Source of the DNA: Typhlomys cinereus
Lineage: Eukaryota > Chordata > Mammalia > Rodentia > Platacanthomyidae
Direction of reading: 5' to 3'
Length of the DNA stretch: 64,000 nucleotides
Assembly: GCA_023101885.1 (NCBI GenBank)
Contig: JALPQD010000102.1
Span: 4,276,971 to 4,340,970 of the forward strand
In this document: positions 47,486 through 57,989 of the stretch, one piece after another
Position numbering within the stretch: position 1 is the stretch's first letter
Layout: the number at the start of each line of letters is the position of its first letter
The notes under the pieces: generated by a model
What the model was told of the DNA's origin: nothing
The model's input: the letters and a program-made list of their open reading frames with translations, nothing else
Databases searched by the model: none
Translations under genes and position numbers: made by a program

Positions 47486-49365
47486 AGAGCCACACCAGAA
47501 ACAAGGAGAGAGGGGACCATGTTACAGCAGAGAAAATAGGCCTCCATCAAGGGCTGCAAGTAAGCAATGAGACATCTGGTTAAGTTCACAGACTTTTCGT
47601 TCCTGATCATTTACAACTGAGGGGGTATGATCTCACCAGAAGGGGAGGGTATATCGTCTGGCAGATAATAAGTAACCATTTTGCAAATGGGTGATTGACC
47701 CCTCCCTCACTGTGGTTTCCTACTTTTATTACATCTACCTTTGAATATACTCTTATAACAAGAGTCTAGTTTAACAGCTTTTTATCTCTGGCCAGTGGTG
47801 ACATCCAATCCCATCAGGATGGAGTGAAGGGCATTGCAGGAGCAGCAAAACCGCAAAAGAAAATCAACAAACCACAATCCAGAACTTCAGAGACCATCTG
47901 GAACTAGGCCAGCCTAATCTCTTCCCATCCTGAAGCTCAGGGAAATTTGCCAAACAGGGGGCAGTAAGAGTGTAAGAGCACAAGGATGGGAGGAGCAATG
48001 ATATGCAAAATACTCCACACAAGTTAAGGCCAAAGCAATCATAATTGCACTTTGCATGCCCTGCACAATGTCCAACACACTATTGACCCCACAAAGTCTA
48101 GCATTTGCTAAAAGCACCAAGATCCTTGGAGGCAAGGGATTGGCAGCCAAAATAGTGTTCCTATGCTTAAGGGGAACAAAGGAAAGCATTCAGGGAAATG
48201 CCGCTGGATCCTTGTACGTCATCGGAGAGGAGGACCCAGAGGAGAGTTTGGCATGCACATTAAAGGATCCTCTGGAGATTGGGGGAGGGGAGGCACTGGG
48301 GAGTGGGGAGGGAGGGATGAGTGGAGGGTCAGCAGATGGGTGGGGGGAGGATGAGGGAGGGAGGGAACCGGTGTACCTATTAAGTTTATATGAGCGGAGA
48401 TAATAAAAAATGTTAACAAAAATGCTCCACATCCTTAGCCATCAGGGAAATGCAAATCAGAACCTTCCTGAGATATCATCTCACCCAGGTCAGGATGGCA
48501 AAAATCCACAATACAAACAACACCAAATGCTGGAGAGGATGTGGAGAGAGGGGAGCTCTCCTACATTGCCGGTGGGAATGCAGGCTTATACAACCACTCT
48601 GGCAAGTCATTTGGCGATTCTTAAAGAAGTTAAAGATTGAAGTGCCATATGACCCAGCTATTCCACTTTTGGGAATAACCCCCCATGCAGCAAAAATTCA
48701 CTTCGATAGCCCAAGCACAACCATGTTCATAGCAACACTGTTTACAATAGCAAAGTCATGGAATCAACCCAAATGTCCAACAGTTGACGAGTGGATAAGG
48801 AAACTGTGGTACAGCTATACAATGGAGTACTACTCAGCCATCAAAAATGATGAATTACTGGAATTTGCCGGGAAATGGATGTCATTAGAAACAATTATAT
48901 TGAGTGAAGTATCCCAGACACAGAAAATTAAGCGCCGTATGTACTCCCTAATAGGTGGATCCTAGTACCAAACCCATAATAAGACTCTGCATGATCTGTG
49001 CAATGACCAACATATCATTGACCCCTCAAAGTCCTGCATGGACTAAAGGCACTAGTATCCTTAGAAGTAAGGGATTAACAGTCACAATAGTGTTCCTATA
49101 CTTAAGGGGAACACAAGAGTTCTAGGAAGTGCCACTGAGTCCTTACACCTCATCAGAGAGGAGGACCCAGAGGAAAGTTTGATATACACATTAAAGGATG
49201 TTTCAGAGATGGGGGCACTGGGAGAAATGGATAGAGGGGGGAAAGAAAGGGGAAAAGGGGGGAGGGAGCAGGGAGGTCCAGGGAAGGGTAGAGGGAGGGA
49301 GGGGACAGGGGTACCTATTAAATTTGTATTAGTGGAAAAATAAATAAATTTAAAAAATGATGTTG

Positions 49366-50529
49366 ATAAACAAGATTAATAAGCACAGGGTCCTCACTAT
49401 AATATATAAAGAACATAGAGATTCCCGAATCTAGTTTGCCATTTTAACCTTTCTCCACATCACCTACTCATTACTATGAAGACCTGCATGTCATCTTTAG
49501 TTTTCTTTATTTGGGAAGCTCATCATGCTTCTGCATTCCTACTCTGTCGTCCTGCCTCATTGCCTTGTTTCCTACACACTAGCAATATATATTTACACAA
49601 ACTAACTCTTACTCTACAGCATTTCAGTATGAAATTTAGCATCTTGACAAAACTTACTTTAACAAAAATTCTTTCCTTAATTTGATCTGATTTTATAGCA
49701 AAAGTAGAACTCCTTCCTCTTGATAGTTTCAAATGCTAAAGTACCATGTGAACCAACTTTCTAAGTTGAAGTTACTCTTTTATTGTCACTATTTAGCAGT
49801 AGGAAAATTTCAGCCTACCAAAAAATCATGCCTTTCAACATGGAAAAGCACATCTTATGTTCAATATTTAAATGTCATATTTATTTCATTTGTGGAGTCC
49901 AGAATTTATATACATTCATAAAATCATAAATATCTCTATCTGAAACTACTTTTCTGATCACTGCATATGATCAGACTTAGGATGAAACTTTTATTAATGT
50001 CATAATGATGATACTACTTATTTTCCATTCCATTATACTAATACTTCATTGAGAATGTAGTTGGTTCAAGCAGTACCTACCTTTTCACTGAAAATGAAAA
50101 TTCTTTGTTCTTCCAAACATTTTATATTAGCACATGCAAGAGTGCTCAAAATTGAATAATTCTAACAGCACCTTGCCTCAGAAGCAATGAGTACTAAATA
50201 TTTGGGAGATATAGAATTGTCTCTCATACTAATTTTTAGAATGTCTATTATGTTCCTGGTATCAAAGAGTGAAGATATTTTAATTGACAAAACTCAGAGA
50301 TTGTTATTTTCATTTTTCTGAAAGGAAAAATGTCTGTTCTAAGGAGTGATGTTTTATTCTTAGTTTTGTCCCCAAATGATTTTTTTTAATCTCCCTGCCT
50401 ACTTTGGTTATTAGTGATGCTGATCACATGGAAGTAACTAGGAAGAATCCTTGCTTCTTCAATTTTTGCAATTTTCATTACTTTAGAATTTCCTACATTA
50501 ACATAGTGAATTTATGATATTTTCATAGC
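49366..50529. other. Unique AT-rich sequence
   Basis: No feature recognised. Confidence 0.45.
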
Positions 50530-52195
50530 TTAACCTCCAATCCCATCTCCTCCTCTTTTTATTACAACCATTTTCTCTCTCTCCCAGTCTCTTTCATATT
50601 TTCATGTCTTTTCAGATATGTGGCCCACTGGGTTTCATCTGGTCTTTGATGGCATGTGCCTGAGTACTTCTTGGATATGAAGCATATTTATATATATATC
50701 AGTAAGTATACCATTGAGAAAAACATTTTCACAGCACTCTCCCCAATCAGCATTAATAGTCATCAGTCTCTCAGTGAGGCATGGGACCTCTTGAGAACTT
50801 TCTCCTTTCATGGTGAAATGTTGATATGACAAATCCCATGTAGGTCTTGCATAAAATGCATAACTATAATGAACTCATGAATGCAACAGCACTGCCTTAT
50901 CCAGAAGACAATATTTAGCTGTACCCCTACCATCCTTCAGGCTCTTTCAATCTTACTGTCCATCTCCATGATGTTCACCAAGCCTTGGGGTGGGGGTTAG
51001 ATTACCTATTTAGGATTCAGCAGTCTGCACTCATTTATTTTGTGAATTTTGACTAGTTGTGATTTTCTGTAATAAATACCTTCCACTGCAAAAAGAAGCT
51101 TCCAGGTTGAGTGCTGAGTGTTCCTCCAACCTATGGGTATAATGACAAATGTTTAAAGGGCAAGTTGACATAGAGCCATCACAACTAAACCTTAATAAAC
51201 TGAAATACATACGACCTATGTCCTCCCCCTTTATAGGTTCTTATCCTTATTCACAATAATAGGATTATGTTCCCTTTTGAAAATGCAGGCCTTAAATGCA
51301 ATAAGAAAACTGTTGGTTGTGCTCTTAACATTCATGCCACTATCACACTGATGGTGATCTTTGGCTTTGGTGGTTGCTCTTGCAGCATACAACTTTCACA
51401 GATATGTGACACTGTGATTGCTTTTCTCCTTCAGCAGCTTACATAGTACTGAGGAGGAAGCTTCTAGACCAGTTTCAGATAGTGTTTTTAACCTGTCTTC
51501 TATGATCAATATGTGTTTTGCATCTTCAGCAATAGCGTCTTACTGTTGGTTTCTAGAAGACAACCAAGAGCAATGGCAGAAGCCTGTACTGTTAGGGGGG
51601 CTTTTGAGACATCTCTAACCAACAACTTATTAGGAAGTATCATGTATCTTGTACTTGAGTACTATTTAATTGTCTAAGGGTTCTGATTGTAGCATTGTAG
51701 GACATTTTCCATTTTGCCCTATCTTCCTTTCTATGTGGTATCCTATATAGTCTGTTCTCTCTTTTTTTTAACAAATTTTGTATATACTAAGAATATTGGA
51801 AGTTTCAGTCTAGTTGTATCCTATAACCTTAGTGTTATTTGTTACTTTCTCAGTGCTTCCTGTATCCTATCTCTTCTTTTCCCTCTATTAGGTAATTACC
51901 CTACTCAACTTTCCACCTTCCCACCTGTGGTCTTTTATATCTCTCCTCCTTTAATTTCTTCACTTTATCCCTCTTTCCCAATCCCACTTAATGTTCCCTT
52001 TTAAATTTTCTGGCTGTTACAGCAATTCCAAATATAGTATATAAATCAGAAATTTAAAGCTAGCAATCTACATGTAAAAGAGTGCATGAGGCATTTGTCT
52101 TTCTGTGTTTTGGTATACCTCACTCAATATAATATTTTCCTGTCTATGTTTAGTTTTATAGAAATGGAATGCCCCTATTATTTTTATAAGAGTTC
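50530..52195 (-). mobile_element. Old L1 3' end, mostly 3'UTR
   Basis: The right end (about 52080-52195) looks like complement ORF2 C-terminus: 'gtctttctgtgttttggtat', 'acctcactcaatataatatt'. The left part ('gtgattttctgtaataaata', 'gcaaaaagaagcttccagg', 'atgggtataatgacaaatgt') resembles a common rodent L1-associated 3' sequence. Diverged, boundaries approximate; the left part could be a separate old repeat. Confidence 0.45.
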
Positions 52196-53439
52196 AATTC
52201 ATACTAAAAATATTCTTTATCTAGTGATTGGTGATACATAAAGAGAATATCAGAGTAAAAAAAGAAGTACAAGATGCTTAGTCACTATTTTTATAGTTTT
52301 TTCTTTTGAAATTTCAAAATATCCCTTATTACATGCAGTCTAATAAAATACAGACCTTGTGCTCACCAACTGACTCAATCTTAGTACAATAAAGGATTCC
52401 TCTCAGGGATTAACTTTGGGTAAATTAGAAACTTTCAGTCATTAGCCTTCTTGATATTTGTCATTTATATTCTGACAACTTATCCCCCAGTTTTTCATTC
52501 TGACAAAAATAATCTTTAATAGATATTACATAATGGAAGATAGTTCTGATATGGACTTTATAATTGTGGAATATGCAAATGCCTGAATTGCTATAATGAG
52601 GTTATACCTTCTTCTATACATAGAGGAAACTAGACTACAATTAATGTCAGAGTTTTATTTAACTTTTTATTTGGATATGGTTATACTTTCAAATGGAGCA
52701 TTGATTCTGGTCAGCTACTAGATAATGTGAATGAAGGAGTTCTATATGATCTGATGAATCCCAAATGAGAACTCTTCACATTAGTTATTTGGAAGAGTTT
52801 TCCAAATACCATCAACTGAAAGAAGTTATTATATTTTTCCTCTTTTTCCTATGAAATGATTCCTATAAGTAAGTATGTAAAGCTATCAGGTTCTGCAAGG
52901 TTCAAGAGTTTAATGAAAAATTCTTTAGATCTTTTCCCCAGATTTACCAATGTTGCATTGACTTTTTTATTGTCCATGTTAAAATATCAGAAGAAAATTA
53001 TATGCTTAATAAATATAACCAAGTTGGTCTCACATTTGTCTTCAAGAGATGCAGGAAAACATCTAATTATTGATTAGATTGCAAGTGGAATGATGCTAAT
53101 ATAGGACTGGTGAACATACTTGCTTCCAGGCTGGCATGATATGGCATGCAAGTTGGCATGCAGTGTTAACTGAACATATGGCAGGCAGAAGCTGCTGTTT
53201 CCTCTGAGGAAGCAGCAGTGGAAACGTCAGCTCCCACAGTACTGAAGACACACACCCTACAACTCTCCAGAGCTGCTTAGGGCTTAGTGCATATGCCATT
53301 TCCCAGTCATGGTATTGAAAAATAACTCTACTGGGATGTCACACCAACAACTGTGGGAACTAAAAGTCTGTTTCTCCAAGAGGAGGAAACACAACCACAA
53401 GTTCTTACTGAAACTTTGGGGTCACAGTACCATCTAGAG
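52196..53439. other. Unique AT-rich sequence with one half of a direct duplication
   Basis: No gene recognised. Contains duplication unit A at 52684-52900. Confidence 0.45.
52684..52900 (+). repeat. 215-bp direct duplication, unit A
   Basis: From 'tactttcaaatggagcattg' to 'atcaggttctgcaagg', matching 54630-54844 with only about six small differences by eye. Not part of any repeat family I recognise, so it looks like a local duplication about 1.9 kb apart. Confidence 0.92.
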
Positions 53440-53880
53440 TAGTATTTTATTACTGTGATGAAATCGTTGAGATAAATCAACTTGAAGAAGGGTTCTTTTG
53501 GCTCCTGAGTTGCAGCCTATGATCACTTAGATCCCTTGCCTTTACATCTGGGCTAAGACAGAGCATCATGGTAGGGAGAAAACTGTTTACCTTTATGGAA
53601 ATCAAAGAGAGAAAGAGAGAGAGAGAGACAGTACAGAGCAAGCATGAGAGTGAGAGCAAATCAGTTCAAGAGCACATTCTTGATAATCTACCTATTCCAT
53701 GTAGGTCCCACCTCCTGAGGTTGCTACAATCTTCTAATGACCCATTAAACTATGAACCATCAATGAGTTCATCCTTTGATGAAGTAAGAACCCTTGTGAC
53801 CCAGTCACCTTTCTGGGACTTCATTTCTGAACATGGATGTACAGGGAGCAAAGCCTTTTAATACATGAACTTTTGGACAT
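53440..53880 (+). repeat. Old rodent interspersed repeat (loose match)
   Basis: 'ttattactgtgatgaaatcg', 'gggttcttttggctcctgag', 'gtaggtcccacctcctgagg' and 'cttctaatgacccattaaac' resemble the ordered landmarks of the unnamed family at 12330 and 38840. An internal (GA)n run at about 53588-53628 is included. Confidence 0.4.
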
Positions 53881-55650
53881 TTCAGGTACAAATCAAAACA
53901 TGATTTCCTCACAAATAAATCTGGACCTGTGAAAACAGTAACCATTCAAATGATTCAGTCTTTTCTCCAAACAAATATATTCTTACAAGTAGATAGAACT
54001 TTAAGATCCTGCACTCTACAGCAGAGTAGGCAGTGACATTCCATGACTTATATCGAAAGTCTGAGTTCTTATCAGTATTCAGTATTGTCAATTCAGCATG
54101 GAATCCTGCTGCTAAAGTGCTTCATTCTTCATTATCTTCTTCCTAAGGACAATAATTTTCACTCTTAAAAAATTATCAGACTTTTACGTAGATCTCTGCT
54201 CCTGAAATTCAATTCCTTCATTCTGTTTTTAGTGATAGTAAAGTACACTTAATGTGAAGTAAACTTTCATCTTTCTGAATACTATCATTAGATTTCTGTC
54301 AACTTTTTCTTAATCCAACTTTGTTAATGAAATTCCATAAAGAGGGTCATGATAAAAAAAATAAATACTATTTGAATTTATTGAAATGTCGGATATTTAC
54401 TTAATAATTTTATTTTATAATACATTCTATGCTCATTCAAGGAACTTCTCCATGCAAAGATAATTGAGTGAAACATGCTTTTTTGATTTCAGTGCATTCT
54501 TAACTTCATCATCTAGTGGAGTAAGTAATTTCAAAAGACTTACCTGGTATAGTAGATAATCTTTTCACTGAAAGAGAAAAAAACCTAATGAAACTAACGA
54601 CAGTCCATCCTTTTCTTCCTCATGGTTCCTACTTTCAAATGGAGCATTGATTCTGGTTAGCTACTAGATAATGTGAATGAAGTTCTATATGATCTGATGA
54701 ATCCCAAATGAGAACTCTTCACATTAGTTATTTGGAAGAGTTTTCCAAACACCATCAACTGAAAGAAGTTATTATATTTTTCCTCTTTTCCCTACTGAAA
54801 TGATTCCTATAAGTAAATATGTAAAGCTATCAGGTTCTGCAAGGACTTTGCTTCTGGCCACCTATATCAGCCACCAGCAGAGACCTACAAAGTATACTGT
54901 CAAATAACACAAGACTTGGGAGCTCAGTTCAGCAATACCATCGGCTGAGGGGTCAAAAGCTGAACAGTTACTGCAACTGAAAAGCTGGATTTCTTTTGTA
55001 TCTCTCTTGGCAATTCTATATTTGTTTTCTATTGCTATGGTTGATGACATTAGTGAATGTTTCTGTGTGCTCTGAGCCCCTCAGGTTGCCTGAAGGCACA
55101 ACAGAATACCATGAGGAAGAGGGGAGTTGTTGTGCCTGAGCTACCTCCTTTTCAGGGTCCATCCCTTCAAGCGCTAACCATGGTATACTCCTTCACTAAA
55201 TGACAGATGACCAGGGCTTGGCAGGAACACTGTGTCATAAAACTGAGTATCCGTGAAACGATTCTATGGAAAACTGGAGATGTAACAGCAGGTGGGTTGG
55301 AGAGAGTGGAGTCTCACTGATGTGGACAAAACTGGAAGGGAAAACAGAAAAATGTGAGCTGGAATGCAGTTTGCCCAACTGGCAAAAGGACTAAGAACAC
55401 ATCTGACAAATTCCAAAGAACAAACAAGACCTTTAAAGTGATTTCTATCATGATTCTTATGGAAAGAAACAAATAGTAAGCATGTAAGTGTTCTACAGAA
55501 AAATAAAGCAGAATCAGAAGACATGGAGTGACAGAGGTCATGATTCATATTATATTGAACTCTATGAGGAAATCCTTCTCTGATTAATTGAAATAAACTG
55601 AAAATTGATAAAGTGAGGAAGGAAATCAATGAATTACCTGAAGAAAGTGT

Positions 55651-55689
<39 letters not shown>

Positions 55690-56007
55690 TGGAAAGTCCC
55701 TGAGATAGGAATGCAGCATCTGTTCAGCGGGAAAGAACTCAGTATGTACCAGGAACAAGAAGTGGTCCTTGTTTAGTGAAAGGTCATAACTTAGAACTTT
55801 TGTATCTAACCATGACCAGTGCATGTGGTGTAGAACAGCAATAATGGAGCCAAATACAAAGTCGCAAATTGCTTAAAGTTTTATAAGATTTTTTTGGTGA
55901 ATTTTAATCTTTCAGTTCCTGAGTGTTAGTGTCATTCAACAGTATTATGCTTCACTATCCTCCTGAGAGGGAGAGGGAAACTCCTGAGAGGAAGAGAGAA
56001 GTCCATT
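53881..56007. other. Mostly unique sequence; duplication unit B and a 30-A run
   Basis: Contains duplication unit B (54630-54844) and 30 A at 55655-55684. The A run looks like a retroposon tail, but 55260-55654 upstream matches no element I recognise and no TSD was found. The 186-codon minus frame here reads through the poly(T) and is not convincing. Confidence 0.4.
54630..54844 (+). repeat. 215-bp direct duplication, unit B
   Basis: Same orientation as 52684-52900. Differences include loss of 3 bp ('gaatgaagttc' against 'gaatgaaggagttc') and 'ccctactgaaatg' against 'tcctatgaaatg'. The end points are sharp: similarity stops outside both units. Confidence 0.92.
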
Positions 56008-56019
56008 AGAAAGAGTCCC

Positions 56020-56442
56020 TTAGGGCCACAGTAACCATAATAGGACTTTGCATGACCTGAGCAATGACTGACATATCAATGACCCCCCAAAATCTAGCAT
56101 GGATCATAGGCACTAGGATACTTAGATGCAAGGGATTAACAGTCACAATAGTGTCCCTATACCAAAGGGGAGCACAAGAAAGGGCTCTAGGCAATGCTAC
56201 TGAGTCATTACACCTCATTAGAGTGGAGAACGCAAAGGGAAGTTTGATATTCATATTAAAGGATGATCTAGGGATTGGGGGTGGAGAGGAAGGCACAGGG
56301 AGAAAGAGAGGGATGGAGGTGAAAAGAAGGGGAAAGGGGGGGAGGGTGCAAGAGGGACCATGGAGGGGTGGAGGGAGAGAGGGGACCAGGGTACCTATTA
56401 AGTTCATATGATTGGGAGAATAAATAAATAAATTTTTAAAAA
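56020..56442 (+). mobile_element. 5'-truncated L1 3'UTR with TSD
   Basis: Starts in the 3'UTR at 'gggccacagtaaccataata', passes 'tctagcatggatcatagg' and the purine tract (about 56275-56390), and ends 'aataaataaataaatttt' plus A. 'agaaagagtccc' flanks it at 56008-56019 and 56443-56454, extendable to 18 bp with one mismatch. A 115-codon 3'UTR frame (56064-56411) is open. Confidence 0.92.
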
Positions 56443-56499
56443 AGAAAGAGTCCCCTAGGGGGTGGTCCCTGATCCTGTTTTATGTTGGGCAGGAGGCTT

Positions 56500-56973
56500 G
56501 CAGAAAGGTCCTTCAACAAAATTCAACATACTTTCATGATAAAAGCTTTAGAGAATCAGGAATGGAGGGAACCTATATCAACTTAATAAAGGCTATATAT
56601 GACAAGCCTTTATCATTCTAAATAGGGAAATACTGACGTATTCCAACTCAAATCAGGAATGAGACAAGCCTGTCCACTGTCACCACTCCTATTCAATATT
56701 ATGCTTGAAGTCCTAGCTAGAGCAATAAGGCAAAATAAGGAGATAAATGGGATTCAGATGAGAAAGGAAGAAGTTAAAGTATCCCTATTTTCAGATGATC
56801 CACATGACTCCACCAAGAGATTACTTGAATTAATAATTCAGTAAATTTCAGTAAAGTAGCAAGCTACAAAATCAGCATACAAAAATCAGTAGTCTTCCTA
56901 TATATCAGATACAAATAAGCTGAGAAAGAAATGAGAGAATCAATTTCATAAAAAACAATAAAATATCTTTGAA
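56500..56973 (+). mobile_element. Old L1 ORF2, left half (interrupted)
   Basis: Diverged ORF2 RT region: '[20 protein letters not shown]', '[20 protein letters not shown]', then FSDD at 56788-56799 in place of FADD, with the next ~8 residues (the 'MILY..' stretch) deleted. A younger minus-strand L1 interrupts it after 56973; it resumes at 63263. Older lineage than the L1 it hosts. Confidence 0.88.
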
Positions 56974-57989
56974 AATTTTTTTGTATTTCTTATTTCAAAT
57001 TTCTTTTTTTAACATTTTTTATTATTATTATTTCTGCTCATACAAACTTAACAGGTACACCGGTCCCCTCCCTCCCTCCACCTTCCCCATCCTCCAGTGC
57101 CTCCCCCCCTAATCCCCGGAGCATCCTTTAATGTGCATGCCAAACTCTCCTCTGGGTCCTCCTCTCCGATGAGGTGCAAGGACCTAGGGGCATTTCCTAG
57201 AACCCTTTCCTGTGTTCCCCCTAAGCATAGGAACACTACTGTGGCTGTCAATCCCTTGCCTCCAAGGATCCTAGTACCTTTAGTCCATGCTAGACTTTGT
57301 GGGGTTAATAATGTGTTGGACATAGCGTAGGTCATGGAAAGACCTACTATGATTGCTTCGGCCCTAACTTGTGTAGAGTATCTTGCATATCATTACTCTT
57401 CCCATCCTTGTGCTCTTAGAATCTTACTGCCACCTCTTCCTCAAATTTCCTTGAGCTTCAGGATGGGGAGAGATTTGGCTGGCCCAGTTCCAGGTGGTTG
57501 ATATAGAGTCCCTGATGTTCTGAATTATGGTTTGTTGATTTTTTTTTTTTTGGTTTTGCTGCTCCTGCAATGCCCTTGGCTCCATCCTGATGGGTATTGG
57601 ATGTCACCCCCTGGCCTATTTAGAGGCTTGTTATAAGAGTATATTCAAAGGTAGATGGAATAAGAATAGGTGATAAGGTGAGAGAGAGGTCAATCACCCA
57701 TTAGCAAAATGGTTACTTTCTATCAGGCAGCCTATATGCATTCCCTTTCTGATGAGATCATACCCCATCAGTTGCAAATGATGAGAAAGGAAAGTCTGTG
57801 AACTTAACCAGATGTCTCATTACTTACTTGCAGTCCTTGATGGTGGCCTATTTTCTCTGCTGTAACATGGTCCCCTTTCTCCTTGTTTATGGTGGGGCCC
57901 TCCTTCCCCATTCCTCCTGGTTATAATCATTGCAATTACTGTAGATATCACAGAGATTTATCTTTGAGTGTCTCTGAGTGGGTTTGGTA

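Larger units (their letters stand above)
44443..48417. mobile_element. Nested 5'-inverted L1 with 18-bp TSD
   Basis: Inserted into ORF2 of the host L1 at a TT/AAAA-type site; TSD 'aaaaatgctccacatcct' at 44425-44442 and 48418-48435. 44443-45825 is ORF2 in reverse, running from 'FLYAQ'/'FPICPG' back to 'NLWDTLK'. At about 45826 the text turns forward and restarts at '[11 protein letters not shown]', so inverted and direct parts meet within about 15 bp of the same ORF2 position. The direct part runs to about 47167, is replaced by a second inverted piece (47173-47485), then continues as 3'UTR to a short A-rich tail. No 5'UTR or ORF1. Confidence 0.95.
41158..48965 (+). pseudogene. L1 ORF2 (endonuclease-reverse transcriptase), broken and interrupted
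   Basis: Two parts, 41158-44442 and 48436-48965, total about 3.8 kb, near the usual ~1,275 codons. N-terminal endonuclease motifs visible: 'NINGINSL', 'QETHLT', 'ILGDFNT', and 'SDHHGLK' at about 41840. Reverse transcriptase: '[18 protein letters not shown]', '[14 protein letters not shown]', '[12 protein letters not shown]', and FADD at 43246-43257. The C-terminal Cys-region and '[10 protein letters not shown]' lie after the insertion. Breaks include TGA at about 41632 and several frameshifts between 41650 and 44300. It ends '...LIGGS' with TAG at 48963-48965. Confidence 0.92.
39177..49356 (+). mobile_element. Full-length L1, split by a nested L1
   Basis: Order: 5'UTR (39177-40044), ORF1 (40045-41100), 57-bp spacer, ORF2 (41158-44442 and 48436-48965), then 3'UTR with purine tract (about 49208-49305) and an A-rich end. 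'atgatgttg' flanks it at 39168-39176 and 49357-49365 (9-bp TSD). Removing the nested L1 and one TSD copy leaves about 6.2 kb, normal for a full-length L1. The 3'UTR lacks about 640 bp just after the stop compared with the 27-kb copy. Stops and frameshifts in both ORFs make it inactive. Confidence 0.92.

Noticed and set aside
53090..55694. 'gcaagtggaa' on both sides of a 2.6-kb block ending in poly(A), as a possible TSD
   Set aside because: Ten bases over that distance is weak, and the block includes unrelated unique DNA and an old repeat.
55264..55824. 186-codon minus frame
   Set aside because: It reads through a 30-nt homopolymer as poly-Phe and has no domain.
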